Assembly (NCBI GenBank): GCA_963705635.1
Contig: CAVPKH010000004.1
Span: 1,054,001-1,118,000, forward strand
DNA length: 64,000 nt
Direction of reading: 5' to 3'
Origin: VRUE01 sp963705635
Lineage (GTDB): Bacteria; Actinomycetota; Thermoleophilia; Solirubrobacterales; 70-9
The stretch's first letter is position 1, and every line of letters begins with the position of its first letter. The notes under the pieces are model-generated. The model made no database searches. It was not told where the DNA came from and saw only the letters and a list, made by a program, of their open reading frames with translations. Both the position numbers and the translations under genes were made by a program. Below, piece after piece: positions 27,485 through 37,010 of the stretch.

Positions 27485-28335
27485 GCGGTGGCCTCCTTCT
27501 CGGCCGAGCGTTGGGAGATGTAGGCGGCGAGGCCGTCACGCCAGGCGGGCAGCTCGATCGCGTGCCGGCGCTGACTGGCGAGGGCCGAGAAGGGGGGGCG
27601 CGGGGCCGGGCGACCCAGCATCTCGGTCGTCGCCGAGAGCACCCGGCACTCGACGTGCGCCTGCTCGAAGATCTCGCGGGCGAAGTCGTACCAGGAGCAG
27701 GCGCCGGCGGCGGCCATGTGGTGGATGCCAAACTCGATCCCCTCGATCAGGCGGACGATCCCGTAGGCGAGGTGCCAGGTGTAGGTCGGCGAGCCAACCT
27801 GGTCACGCACGACCAGCACCTCGTTCTGGGTCGAGGCGAGGCGCAGCATCGTCTCGACGAAATTGGAGCCGCCGATGCCGAAGAGCCAGGAGGAGCGGAC
27901 GACGAAGTGGCGTTTGTTGGCGGCGGCCGTCGCCTCCTCCCCGGCCAGCTTGGTGCGGCCGTAGGCGGAGAGCGGGGCCGGCTGATCGGTCTCGACGTAG
28001 GGCGCGCCCTTGCTGCCGTCGAAGACGTAGTCGCTGGAGACGTAGACGACGCTGGCGCCGACTGCCGCCGCGGCGGCGGCGACGTGCCCCGCGCCCTTGC
28101 CGCTGACGGCCATCGCCGCCTCCTCGGCCTCCTCGGCCCCGTCGACGTCGGTCCAGGCGGCGCAGTTGATCACCACGTCGGGCCGTTCGGCCTCGACCTT
28201 GGTCATCACCATCGCCCCGTCGGTGACGTCGAGCTCGGTATGGCCGAAGCCGACGACGTCGTGGCCGGCGTTGCCGGCAGCGAGGACGACGTCGCGACCG
28301 AGCATTCCGCCCGCGCCTGCAACCAGGACCTTCAT
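27481..28335 (-). CDS. rmlD: dTDP-4-dehydrorhamnose reductase
   Basis: I take the ATG at 28335 (MKVLVAGAGGMLGRDV), giving 284 residues; a longer open frame extends upstream only as the antisense shadow of rmlA. The family motifs are PDVVINCAAWTDVDGAEE, YVSSDYVFDGSKGAPYVE and YGRTKLAGEE (YxxxK). It reduces dTDP-4-keto-L-rhamnose to dTDP-L-rhamnose with NAD(P)H. The start overlaps the rmlA stop by one base. The 3,5-epimerase RmlC that should act just before it is not found in the window. Confidence 0.93.
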   Translation of the reverse strand: MKVLVAGAGGMLGRDVVLAAGNAGHDVVGFGHTELDVTDGAMVMTKVEAERPDVVINCAAWTDVDGAEEAEEAAMAVSGKGAGHVAAAAAAVGASVVYVSSDYVFDGSKGAPYVETDQPAPLSAYGRTKLAGEEATAAANKRHFVVRSSWLFGIGGSNFVETMLRLASTQNEVLVVRDQVGSPTYTWHLAYGIVRLIEGIEFGIHHMAAAGACSWYDFAREIFEQAHVECRVLSATTEMLGRPAPRPPFSALASQRRHAIELPAWRDGLAAYISQRSAEKEATA

Positions 28336-29411
28336 CAGATGATCTTGATCTCCGACTTGTCGCCGACCAGCATCCGCAGCGTCTTCGGCATGCCGTCGCT
28401 GCGGGTCAGCTTGACTTCCCGGCCGAGCAGGCTCGCCTCCAGGCGGGTGCCGAGGTCTTCGACCACGGACCCGGCGAGGATGATCGAGTGCTCGACTTCC
28501 GAGCGACAGACCCGCACCTCGTCGCCGATCGAGGTGTAGGGGCCGACGTAGGCGTCCTCGATCAGGGCGCCGGCACCGATCACCGCCGGGCCGCGCACGA
28601 CCGAGCCCTTCAGCACAGCCCCCTCCTCGATGACGACGCGGCCCTCGACCCGCGAGGCCGCGTCGACCTCGCCGTCGATCCGGGTCTCGATCTCCTCGAG
28701 CACGAGCCGGTTGGCCTCGAGCATGTCGGCGAGCTGGCCGGTGTCCTTCCACCAGCCGCTGACCACCTCGGAGCGCACGGTCTTGCCCTCCTCGATCAGG
28801 CTCTGGATCGCCTCGGTGATCTCGAGCTCGCCGCGCCAGGAGGGCTCGAGGGCGCGGGCAGCGTCGAAGATCGGCGGGGCGAAGAGGTAGACGCCAACCA
28901 GGGCGAGGTTCGACGGCGGGTCCTTGGGCTTCTCGATCAGGCGCACGATCCGCTCGCCGTCGAGCTCGGCGACGCCGTAGGACTGCGGGTCGTCGACCGG
29001 GGTGAGCAGGATCAGCGCATCTGGTTCCTCCGCCCGGAAGGTGGCGACGAGGCCGCGCAGGCCGTCGGCCAGCAGGTTGTCGCCGAGGTACATGACGAAG
29101 GGCGAGCCGCCGATGAACTCCTCCGCGGTCAGCACCGCGTGGGCGAGGCCGGCGGGCTTGTCCTGGACGATGTAGGTCACCGCGGCGCCAAAGGCGGAGC
29201 CATCGCCCACCGCCTCGCGGATCTCGTCGCCGGTCTCCGGGGCGATGATGATGCCGATCTCGGTGACGCCGGCATCGACCAGCGCCTCGATCCCGTAAAA
29301 GAGCACGGGCTTGTTGGCGACGGGCACCAGCTGCTTCGCCGAGGTGTGGGTGATCGGGCGCAAGCGCGTCCCGGCCCCGCCGGAGAGAATCAGGCCTTTG
29401 AGGTCTTGCAC
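28335..29411 (-). CDS. rmlA: Glucose-1-phosphate thymidylyltransferase, long form
   Basis: The 358-residue protein has the nucleotidyltransferase signature GLILSGGAGTRLRPIT, then FVMYLGDNLLADG and a C-terminal left-handed beta-helix (hexapeptide-like VVIEEGAVLKGSVVRGPAV). At 358 residues it belongs to the long RmlA type known from Streptomyces StrD-like enzymes. It makes dTDP-glucose from dTTP and glucose-1-phosphate. The start is a GTG at 29411. It lies 29 bases from the divergent GT2 gene. Confidence 0.94.
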   Translation of the reverse strand: MQDLKGLILSGGAGTRLRPITHTSAKQLVPVANKPVLFYGIEALVDAGVTEIGIIIAPETGDEIREAVGDGSAFGAAVTYIVQDKPAGLAHAVLTAEEFIGGSPFVMYLGDNLLADGLRGLVATFRAEEPDALILLTPVDDPQSYGVAELDGERIVRLIEKPKDPPSNLALVGVYLFAPPIFDAARALEPSWRGELEITEAIQSLIEEGKTVRSEVVSGWWKDTGQLADMLEANRLVLEEIETRIDGEVDAASRVEGRVVIEEGAVLKGSVVRGPAVIGAGALIEDAYVGPYTSIGDEVRVCRSEVEHSIILAGSVVEDLGTRLEASLLGREVKLTRSDGMPKTLRMLVGDKSEIKII

Positions 29412-29440
29412 GTGGCGGGAAGGCTATCGTCGCGCCGAAC

Positions 29441-30265
29441 ATGAGCCCCCCCGCCCCCCCGATCGCAATCGATGTCGCGATCGTCAACTGGAATACGGCC
29501 GACGCGGCGCTGCAGGCGGCAAGCGCTTATCTGGCCTCCGAGGGCGTCGAGGCGAGGGTGACGATCATCGACAACGACTCGCGCCCCGAGCAGCAGGATC
29601 TGCTTCGCGAGGGCTGTCCGCAGGGCGCTCAGCTCGATCTGAGCGAGGAGAACCTCGGCTACGGCACTGCCGCCAACCGCGCCCTGCGCGGCGGCACCGG
29701 GGAGCTGGTCTGCGTCAGCAACGCAGACGTCCTGCCCGAGCCGGATGCGCTGGCAGCGCTGGCGGCGGCGGCCGACGGCGAGCCAATGGCGGGGATGGTG
29801 GGGCCCGTGTTCGGCGGCGAGACCGACCGCTACCACGCGGCGCTGCCGGGAGGGGCGGCGATGCTGGTGCGGATCTTCGTCGGCTCCTTCGCCGGACGAC
29901 CCCAGCCGAGCCCCCCCAGCGGCCAGGTTGCCCAGGTCGGTCAACCCTCTGGGGCCTGCTTCGTCGTCCGCCGCGAGACCTGGGAGTCGCTGGGTGGCTT
30001 CGACGAGGGCTTCTTCCTCTGGTACGAGGACGTCGACCTGGCAAAGCGGCTGCATGACCGCGGCTGCCGCAACCTCGTCACCGGCTCGGCCCGGGTCGGC
30101 CACGCCGGCGCCGAGGCCTTCGTTCAGATCGACTCCAGGCGCCAGCAGGAGATCCGCCTGCGCTCGGTCGAGCGCTACATTCGCCTGCACCACCGCCGGG
30201 TCGCTCCAGTAGCCGCGCCGCTACTTAGGCTCTCCCGGCGCCTTAGAGCGGGCGGCGCCAGATGA
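29441..30265 (+). CDS. Glycosyltransferase family 2
   Basis: The 274-residue protein has the GT2 pattern DVAIVNWNTADAALQAAS, TIIDNDSRPEQ, LGYGTAANRALRGG, VSNADVLPEPDAL and the late FLWYEDVDLAKRLHDRG. These resemble WbbL-like rhamnosyltransferases. It begins the rightward glycosyltransferase operon that continues to 37 kb and its stop overlaps the next gene (ATGA at 30262-30265). Sugar donor unknown; dTDP-rhamnose is a reasonable guess from the adjacent rml genes. Confidence 0.88.
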   Translation: MSPPAPPIAIDVAIVNWNTADAALQAASAYLASEGVEARVTIIDNDSRPEQQDLLREGCPQGAQLDLSEENLGYGTAANRALRGGTGELVCVSNADVLPEPDALAALAAAADGEPMAGMVGPVFGGETDRYHAALPGGAAMLVRIFVGSFAGRPQPSPPSGQVAQVGQPSGACFVVRRETWESLGGFDEGFFLWYEDVDLAKRLHDRGCRNLVTGSARVGHAGAEAFVQIDSRRQQEIRLRSVERYIRLHHRRVAPVAAPLLRLSRRLRAGGAR

Positions 30266-31179
30266 ACTCACTTTCGGTCGTCATACCCACCAAGGACCGC
30301 GCCGCCGCGCTGGCGAGGACGCTGGCTGCACTCGAAGCGCAGCAAGCTGGTGACGCGCGAGTCGAGGCGATCGTCGTCGACAACGGCTCCGGCGACGGCA
30401 CGCTCGAGCAGGTGCGGGAGCGGGCGGCGGGATCGTCGCTGCCGATCAAGTTGCTCGAGCAACCCGCGCACGGCCCGGCGGCGGCGCGCAACGCCGGCGC
30501 CGGCGCCGCAAGCGGCGAGGTCCTGCTCTTCCTTGGCGACGACACCGAGGCCGATGGCCCCGATTTGCTGCGTTCGCATCTCGACCTGCACGCGGCCCGG
30601 CCGGAGGAGACATACGGAGTCCTGGGGCGAATCACCTGGAGCCCGCGCCGCCCGGTAACCCCGTTCATGCGCTGGCTCGAGAACGGCGGCCCCCAGTTCC
30701 ACTACTGCGACATCGCCGCCGGCCCGGTCGACGCCGCCAGCTACTTCTACAGCTCGCACGCCTCAATCAAGCGCTCGCTCTTCGAGCGCCTCGGCGGCTT
30801 CGACGTCCGCTTCCCGACCGCCGCCGTCGAGGACACCGAGCTGGGCGTCCGCCTCGCCGACGCCGGCCTCGAGCTCGACTACCACCCTGAGCTGCTGGTG
30901 CTCCACGATCACCCGACCACACCAGCGCAGTCATTGCGTCGCTCGATCGCCGTCGGCCGCTCGGCGGCCCTCTACAACCAGCTGCGGCCCGAGCGGCCTC
31001 ATCCCGGGGTGCAGGCACCGCGTGGCTTCGTTTGGTCGACGGTGCAGGTCGGGGCGCCGCTACTGGGCCTGCTCGCCCGCGTACCGCTGCCAAAGGGCCT
31101 GCGAGAGCAGACCTGGCTCGCGATGACCCGGGGCGGCTACGCCCGCGGTTACAAGCTCGGACCAGCGGGGGAACCGTGA
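30262..31179 (+). CDS. Glycosyltransferase family 2
   Basis: The 305-residue protein starts with SLSVVIPTKDRAAALARTL, followed by AIVVDNGSGDGTLEQV and the DxD-type FLGDDTEADGPD. The later motif is FDVRFPTAAVEDTELGVRLA, with the acceptor-site ED. Overlaps both neighbours by four bases (ATGA before, GTGA after), so it is translated in a coupled string. Probably adds one sugar to the lipid-linked repeat unit. Confidence 0.87.
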   Translation: MNSLSVVIPTKDRAAALARTLAALEAQQAGDARVEAIVVDNGSGDGTLEQVRERAAGSSLPIKLLEQPAHGPAAARNAGAGAASGEVLLFLGDDTEADGPDLLRSHLDLHAARPEETYGVLGRITWSPRRPVTPFMRWLENGGPQFHYCDIAAGPVDAASYFYSSHASIKRSLFERLGGFDVRFPTAAVEDTELGVRLADAGLELDYHPELLVLHDHPTTPAQSLRRSIAVGRSAALYNQLRPERPHPGVQAPRGFVWSTVQVGAPLLGLLARVPLPKGLREQTWLAMTRGGYARGYKLGPAGEP

Positions 31180-33434
31180 CCCTGCGCCGCCTCAATGCCT
31201 CGGTGCTCTCGCCGCTGTTGCTCTTCCCGCTGATCTGGGCGCTCACTGCCCTGCTCGCTCAGATTCACCTGCTTCACATTCAGGGTCCTTGGACAACCGT
31301 GATGGTCGCCGTCGTGGTTGCAGTGCCCCTTGCCTTCATTGCCGGGGGCCTGATCGGTGAGGGAATCGCGCAGATGGCGACCGCCCCCTCCTCAGAGCGC
31401 TCGGAGACGCGGATCTCCGAGCGCACCTTGAGGCGATTGCTGCTCGCATTGATTGGGATAGGCCTGCTTGCGGTCGCCTACCAGTTCGCCCGTGCAGGGC
31501 GGCCGCCGCTGCTGAGCGGCAGCATCGACGAAGCGCGCTTCTCGCAGGGTGGACCGACGATCCTGCTGACCGACCTGCTCACGGTCGCGGTGATTTTGGC
31601 GATGACCTTGGCCAGGAATCCGTTCGGACGGGAGTCCCGATTCGAGCTGGGGCTTTCCCTCATCGCGCTCGGCGCCTTTGCGCTACAGGCCGGGCGCGGA
31701 AACGTCGTCTTGCCCGTTGTCGTCGTAATCGTTGCGCGCTGGCTCTACTGGGGCCGCCCCAGCCCTTACCTGATCACCGCCGGAGGACTGGTCGCCTTCC
31801 TGGCGATTTGCGCGGGCTTCTACCTGCGCACCTACCAGCATCCCACCACCCCCTTCGAGGCCGAACTCTTCGGCGAAGTCCTCCCACCGCTGCCGTTCTT
31901 CGTCAAGCCGTTGATACCGGTCTACCTCGCGCTGACGACCAACTTCGTTGCACTCGAGGGGATCGTCGGGCACTTCCCGACTGCTGCGCCGTTCGCACAC
32001 GGGGCGTTCGACGCCGTCGCCCTCGACAGATTCTTCTCTGGAGCACGGCACATCGGCGAGGTATCCGGTGAACTGACGCCCCCTTGGGTGACCAGCACGA
32101 TCGCGGGATCCCTCTGGGCGGATGGAGGTTTCTGGGCACTGATCCCCGGTGTGGCCGGGGCCGGAGCACTCGCTGCAGGCGCCTATGCTGCGGCAACGCG
32201 AACACGATCGTTCCGCTGGTGCCTTGTCTCGGCTTACCTGACCTTCATCGCCCTGTTCGGGCTCTACACCAATCTCTGGACCCAGCAAATTGACTGGCTC
32301 ATCGTCTCGCCGCTGCTGCTGATCTTCGGCGCGTTTGTGGAGAACCCAAGCGCGCCACCCGGCATCGTCGGCGCCGCATGGGGCAAGATCCGCCGGATGC
32401 CGACTCCAGCACGGGCTGCCGTCCCCAGCGGTGAGGCCGCAAAGACCGACGCCACCGGCAACGGCCCCCGGGGCCAGCGCGGGGGCGTCGCCCGGGCAGC
32501 GATCATTTCAGGACTGACGGCAATCGCCGTCCTGATCGTCGCCGGACTGGCGATCCAGAGCACCCTGCCGGAACCGTTTCCCCTCGTCCGGACGATGCGA
32601 CTTCCCACCTCGGTTGCAAACGCAGACGCTGTGTTCACAGACAGCCAGCGCGCTTCGGAGAACACGTCGGTGTGGTGGATCAACCGCAGCGACCGGACCG
32701 TGGCATTGCGCAGGTTCGATCCCAGCACCGAGGAGACCGAACTGACAGCGCGTTTCCGCGCTCCGCGCCTGGCGGGTAAGACCTTCTACGACGTCGGCGT
32801 CTGGACGCCGATGCGCGTCCCCGCGCTATTCGAAATCCGGCAAGCATCGCGGCGGCTCTACATAACCGTGAGGAAGTCAGTCGGGGGCGCCGCGGTGGCG
32901 CACTACTCACAACCGATTGAAGCGCCGGGACCGGGCCTCTACCGGTCCTTCGGCATAGCGACGTTCAGCGGCCCGCGTTCCGACCTGCTCATCGTCGACC
33001 GGGGCTCGACCAAAACGCGAGTGCGGCTGGGCATTCTCTCGGGAGAGTCCGGATTCAAGGAAAGGATCATCGGCACCTATCTCCCATTCCGAGGACTACG
33101 GCCGAATCGCTGGTCGCTGGAGATCGGCGAACTGGCAGGGGGAACGCTGAAAAACGGGGAAACCGCAAAGCCGCGGCCGGACCTGATTCTGGTCGAGCGC
33201 GACCCTGACCGGACCCACTCGAGCCTCGACGTGATCGCGGGAGAGGGCGAAGTGCCCTACGAGGGCTTTGCCTATCAGCGAGACATCGACGAGCCAGGCG
33301 ATCTGCCGCCAAGCCGATTCTTCCTGCAGGGCTCGTGGCGGGGCGCGCCGGATCTGTTCGAGATCGCGCCCGAAGCCACCGGGGGCCCGGTGTTGAAGAT
33401 CTTCGACATTCAAGCGCCGGCGGGCTTCCTATAG
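31176..33434 (+). CDS. Wzy-like O-antigen polymerase with large C-terminal domain
   Basis: I take the GTG at 31176 that overlaps the previous stop, giving 752 residues. The first ~430 residues hold about 11 TM helices, with the polymerase-like ALQAGRGNVVLPVVVVI and TSTIAGSLWADGGFW near the C-terminal end of the TM region. A charged linker and one more TM helix (AAIISGLTAIAVLIVAGLAI, residues ~440-480) lead to ~260 residues without TM helices but with beta-rich, repeated blade-like motifs (SDLLIVDRGSTKTRVRLGIL, PDLILVERDPDRTHSSLDVI), suggesting a propeller outside the membrane. A polymerase joined to such a domain is unusual. Likely assembles repeat units on the outer face. Confidence 0.75.
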   Translation: MTLRRLNASVLSPLLLFPLIWALTALLAQIHLLHIQGPWTTVMVAVVVAVPLAFIAGGLIGEGIAQMATAPSSERSETRISERTLRRLLLALIGIGLLAVAYQFARAGRPPLLSGSIDEARFSQGGPTILLTDLLTVAVILAMTLARNPFGRESRFELGLSLIALGAFALQAGRGNVVLPVVVVIVARWLYWGRPSPYLITAGGLVAFLAICAGFYLRTYQHPTTPFEAELFGEVLPPLPFFVKPLIPVYLALTTNFVALEGIVGHFPTAAPFAHGAFDAVALDRFFSGARHIGEVSGELTPPWVTSTIAGSLWADGGFWALIPGVAGAGALAAGAYAAATRTRSFRWCLVSAYLTFIALFGLYTNLWTQQIDWLIVSPLLLIFGAFVENPSAPPGIVGAAWGKIRRMPTPARAAVPSGEAAKTDATGNGPRGQRGGVARAAIISGLTAIAVLIVAGLAIQSTLPEPFPLVRTMRLPTSVANADAVFTDSQRASENTSVWWINRSDRTVALRRFDPSTEETELTARFRAPRLAGKTFYDVGVWTPMRVPALFEIRQASRRLYITVRKSVGGAAVAHYSQPIEAPGPGLYRSFGIATFSGPRSDLLIVDRGSTKTRVRLGILSGESGFKERIIGTYLPFRGLRPNRWSLEIGELAGGTLKNGETAKPRPDLILVERDPDRTHSSLDVIAGEGEVPYEGFAYQRDIDEPGDLPPSRFFLQGSWRGAPDLFEIAPEATGGPVLKIFDIQAPAGFL

Positions 33435-34915
33435 AGACTCCAGGTGTAGACGGAGAGCAGTTCGAGGCGGCCCAGCCACCGCAGGCGGGGGCCCTGGGAA
33501 TCACAGCGGCAAGGGGGGTTGGCGTCCTGGTGGGCCGAACCCTGGGGCTGCAGCTACTGACCGCAGGCGTAACGATCGCCCTCGCCCGGCTGCTCACACC
33601 AGCCGACTACGGGCTCTTCGCCATCGCCCTCGCGGTGCAGCTGGTCGGCCAGCGAGCCGCTGAACTCGGTCTGCCCGCAGCGCTGATCCAAAGAAGGGAG
33701 GCGCCCTCGGCACGAATACAGTCGGCGGTTGCCGGAGTCTTGCTCGTCACCTCCACCCTGCTCGCCGCGCTCCTCCTGCTGGTCGCTTTCGTGGTCGCCC
33801 CTGCGGTCGGAGGCGGCCGCACACTGGCCGTAATCGCGATCGCCTGCTGCGCGATCCCCCTCTACGCCGCGCGGGCGATGCCGATGGTCCTGATGGAGCG
33901 TGAGCTGAGCTTCGGGCGGGTGGCGATCGTCGAGACCGCCGACACGCTCGCCTTCAACGGCTTCGCGCTCGTCGCCGCGCTCGCTGGCCTGGGGGCCTTC
34001 AGCCTCGCCGGTGCGGTGCCCGCCGGGGGAGTCGCAGGCGCGATCACCGCCTGGGCGATCCAGCCCTTCGCCCGTCGCCCCAGCCTCGAACTTGGGCCGG
34101 TTCGGCCCCTGGTCAGCTTCGGCCTTCGCGTCAGTGTCCTGCAGGGCGTCTACCTGGTCAAGGAACTCGGCTTCGTCAGCGTTGTCGCTGCGGTTGGCGG
34201 AGCCCCGGTAGCCGGCTTCTACGGCATGGCGAAACGACTCTTTTCCTTCCCGATAGCACTGACCTCTGCCGTCGGCCGAGTCTCCTTCCCGGCGCTGTCG
34301 AGAAACGCCGACCAGCGTCCCGCCCGCGCTGCTCGAATCATGGCTCTCACCGCGATGGTGGCGGGCTTGCCACTGGCGATGGTCGCAGGAGTGATCCAGC
34401 CCCTGATCAGCGTCTTGCTCGGCAGCGAGTGGCTGCCGACGGCCGAAATCGTCTTGATCGGCTCGGTGGGGATGATGGTCGCGGCCAGCGCGCTTTCGAC
34501 GATGGCGAGCTATGCGCTCGCGGCGGGCAAGCCGAACGCCCCGATCGTGGCCGCACTCACGGAAGCGGGCCTCCTCTGCGTGCTCGGAGTGGTCCTCGTC
34601 GGCCGCTTCGACGAGACCGGCGTCGGAATCGCGATCGCGGTCAGCAGTCTCGTGGCGACGATCGTCTTTGCCTTTTCCACCCACCCACAGTTGCGTGGCG
34701 CACTGATCGCCGTGGGCAGGGCGACCCTGATCGCGGCTGCCGCGGCCGCCGCGGCCCAGCTGCTTGACCTCAGCAACGACGTCTCCGGGCTGATCATCGG
34801 CATAGCGGTGGTCGCAGCCGTTTGGCTGGTGCTCGAGGCAGTCTTCTCGCGGCGAGAACTCGGCGACGCCATCAGGCTCGCGCGCCCACTGCTTCGAAGG
34901 GTGAGGGGCGCATGA
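33335..34915 (+). CDS. Wzx-like oligosaccharide flippase
   Basis: The protein has about 12-14 TM helices and the family start LLTAGVTIALARLLTPADYG, then QLVGQRAAELGLPAALIQRR and FYGMAKRLFSFPIAL. It would flip lipid-linked units across the membrane for Wzy. The start is uncertain: no ATG or TTG occurs in frame between the previous stop (33434) and the first helix; the choices are GTG 33335, which overlaps the polymerase by 100 bases, or GTG 33530 directly at the first helix. I list the longer one. The next gene overlaps by ATGA. Confidence 0.82.
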   Translation: MAGRAGSVRDRARSHRGPGVEDLRHSSAGGLPIETPGVDGEQFEAAQPPQAGALGITAARGVGVLVGRTLGLQLLTAGVTIALARLLTPADYGLFAIALAVQLVGQRAAELGLPAALIQRREAPSARIQSAVAGVLLVTSTLLAALLLLVAFVVAPAVGGGRTLAVIAIACCAIPLYAARAMPMVLMERELSFGRVAIVETADTLAFNGFALVAALAGLGAFSLAGAVPAGGVAGAITAWAIQPFARRPSLELGPVRPLVSFGLRVSVLQGVYLVKELGFVSVVAAVGGAPVAGFYGMAKRLFSFPIALTSAVGRVSFPALSRNADQRPARAARIMALTAMVAGLPLAMVAGVIQPLISVLLGSEWLPTAEIVLIGSVGMMVAASALSTMASYALAAGKPNAPIVAALTEAGLLCVLGVVLVGRFDETGVGIAIAVSSLVATIVFAFSTHPQLRGALIAVGRATLIAAAAAAAAQLLDLSNDVSGLIIGIAVVAAVWLVLEAVFSRRELGDAIRLARPLLRRVRGA

Positions 34916-36060
34916 GGATCTGCCTCTTCGACTGGAATGAAGGAGGCCACCACGCCGAGGTCGCCAAGGCCTTCGCGAGAGCCCTGAATCCGGGCGCCGA
35001 CGTGGTCCTTGCCGCGCCCCAGGCAACGCTTCACAGCGCCGGCGAGATCCCGGCCGAGCCGCTCCCCTTGGCGACCGCGAAGCCCAGGCCCGGCGTCCGG
35101 GACTCACCCCAGTCCGGCCCGACGAAGTCAGAGCTCGCGGAAGAGGAGCTCGACCTGATCAGCGAGGTCGTCGCTGACGTCGAACCCGACCACCTCGTGC
35201 TGCTCTGGGCCGACCCGGTGCTCCGCTGGCTCCTGCGCCGACCGCCCCTGCCGACCGCAGTCAGCCTCTACATCGCCTTTGCTCAGTTGCACTACCCACG
35301 CCGATACCGGACGCTCCTTGGTCCGAAAGACCTGGCGGCTGCCCTGTACAAGGAGCTGAACATCCTGCGCTGGTCGCGACGGCGCGACGCCCATGCGCTC
35401 TTCGCCCTCGATTCGCTCGCCGCCGACCGCTGGTCCCGATATCCCGGGACGCGTAGCGTCGGCCTCGACGAGACCCCCCTCAACTACGTTCCCGCGACCG
35501 TCTCCCCAAGCGAGAAGAGCGGCTGCATCATCTTCGGCCAGATGGACGCCCGCAAGGGCCTTGGCCGCATTGCCGCAGCAGTGTCGGAAGGCTGCGAGGG
35601 ACTCGAAATGAAGATCTACGGAGCGCCAGTTGCCGACTATGAACAGCAACTGGGGGAGGAGATCCAGCGCATGCGCGACGGTGGGGTGCTGGTCGACACC
35701 CGCCTGGCTCGCCTTCCATACGACGAGGCGATGGACAGCATCGCTCGATCGCGAGCGGCGCTGCTGTCTTTCGGTTGGGTGCCGGCCGGCTCACGGGTAT
35801 TGCTCGAGGCGGCGGCGGCAGGCACGCCGGTGATCGGCTCGACCCAGGGCGCCGTTGGCCATCTGATCAGCACCCATGGACTTGGAGTTACCGTCGATCC
35901 CGATGATTCCGGCGCCTTGCGCAAAGCCATCCAGGAACTGACGATGGATCCTTCGGCACCCGAGCGCTACGGAGAGGGCCTCCGGTCCTATGCGAAGCGA
36001 TTGAACGGTGACAGCTACCGGCGTGAAATCAGGCGCGCCTTCGGATTGCCCACAGAATGA
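34912..36060 (+). CDS. Glycosyltransferase (GT4-like, GT-B fold)
   Basis: The start is the ATG that overlaps the flippase stop (ATGA), giving 382 residues. The N-terminal RICLFDWNEGGHHAEVAKAF is unusual for GT4 but the C-terminal half is typical: IIFGQMDARKGLGRIAAAV, then RLPYDEAMDSIARSRAALL, VPAGSRVLLEAAAAGTPVIG and the tail with PDDSGALRKAIQ. It is in the coupled operon between the flippase and the next GT2. The donor cannot be deduced. Confidence 0.8.
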   Translation: MRICLFDWNEGGHHAEVAKAFARALNPGADVVLAAPQATLHSAGEIPAEPLPLATAKPRPGVRDSPQSGPTKSELAEEELDLISEVVADVEPDHLVLLWADPVLRWLLRRPPLPTAVSLYIAFAQLHYPRRYRTLLGPKDLAAALYKELNILRWSRRRDAHALFALDSLAADRWSRYPGTRSVGLDETPLNYVPATVSPSEKSGCIIFGQMDARKGLGRIAAAVSEGCEGLEMKIYGAPVADYEQQLGEEIQRMRDGGVLVDTRLARLPYDEAMDSIARSRAALLSFGWVPAGSRVLLEAAAAGTPVIGSTQGAVGHLISTHGLGVTVDPDDSGALRKAIQELTMDPSAPERYGEGLRSYAKRLNGDSYRREIRRAFGLPTE

Positions 36061-37010
36061 GCGACGCCGCCGGCAACCTCGCCCCCACCGTCTACATCCC
36101 CACGCTCAAAGCCGGCGAGCGACTGGCGCGAGCGCTGGACGGCCTGGCCAGGCAAACTCACCAAGTGGAGGTGGTGATCGCCGACAACACCGGCTCCCCC
36201 ACCGCCATCGAGGAGCTCAGGCCCCATTTTCCCTCGCTCAAGATCGTGAGCTTTGGCCGAAACCTGGGCTTTGGGAAGGCGATAAACCGCGCGGTGGAAG
36301 CCCACCCGGGGGATCCGGTCATCGTCCTCAATGACGATGCCGTCGCAAGGCCAGACTTCGTCGAGAACCTGATCGAGCAGGCTGCGACGGCCAAGGCCGA
36401 GATGGTGGCAGGGGTCCTGCTCCGCGGCGAGGACGAGCGCGTCGTCGACTCTGCCGGCATCCTCGCTGACGAGACCCTGATGGCGTTCGACTACCTCACC
36501 GGGATGGAGGTCTCAGCGCTCGAACATGCAGCGGATCCAATCGGCCCCAGCGGTGGAGCAGCGCTCTACTTGGCGGCTGCATTTGCCCGAGCGGGGGGCT
36601 TCGACGAGGAGATATTCGCCTACTACGAGGATCTTGATCTCGCCCTCCGGATCAGGGCGACGGGGGGGCAATGCAGGCTGGCGCGAAATGCCTTCGTCGT
36701 CCACGGCTATTCGGAGACCCTGGGCGCCCGCACCGGCCGCAAGTACGCCCTCACCGGTTGGGGCAGGGGCTACCTCCTGCGCCGATACGGGGTGATGCGT
36801 TCGCCCCGCCGCGCCCTGCGGACGATCGTGGTCGAGGCTTCGATCTGCGTCGCTCAGATGCTCAGGGACCACTCCGCTGCCGGCCTCCGCGGCCGACTGC
36901 AGGGCTGGAAGCGCGGCGGAGAGCTGCCCCGAAAGCAACTCCCTGCCAGAGAGCTCAGCGAGCTCTCGATCGGGGAAGCTCTGAAGCTACGCCTGCAGCG
37001 TTACCGCTGA
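36057..37010 (+). CDS. Glycosyltransferase family 2
   Basis: The 317-residue protein has TVYIPTLKAGERLARALDGL, VVIADNTGSPTAIEEL, GFGKAINRAVEAHPG, VIVLNDDAVARPDFVENL (DxD) and FAYYEDLDLALRIRATGG. It is the last gene of the coupled rightward run (four-base overlap with its predecessor) and its end overlaps the convergent GT4 gene by ten bases. Confidence 0.88.
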   Translation: MSDAAGNLAPTVYIPTLKAGERLARALDGLARQTHQVEVVIADNTGSPTAIEELRPHFPSLKIVSFGRNLGFGKAINRAVEAHPGDPVIVLNDDAVARPDFVENLIEQAATAKAEMVAGVLLRGEDERVVDSAGILADETLMAFDYLTGMEVSALEHAADPIGPSGGAALYLAAAFARAGGFDEEIFAYYEDLDLALRIRATGGQCRLARNAFVVHGYSETLGARTGRKYALTGWGRGYLLRRYGVMRSPRRALRTIVVEASICVAQMLRDHSAAGLRGRLQGWKRGGELPRKQLPARELSELSIGEALKLRLQRYR

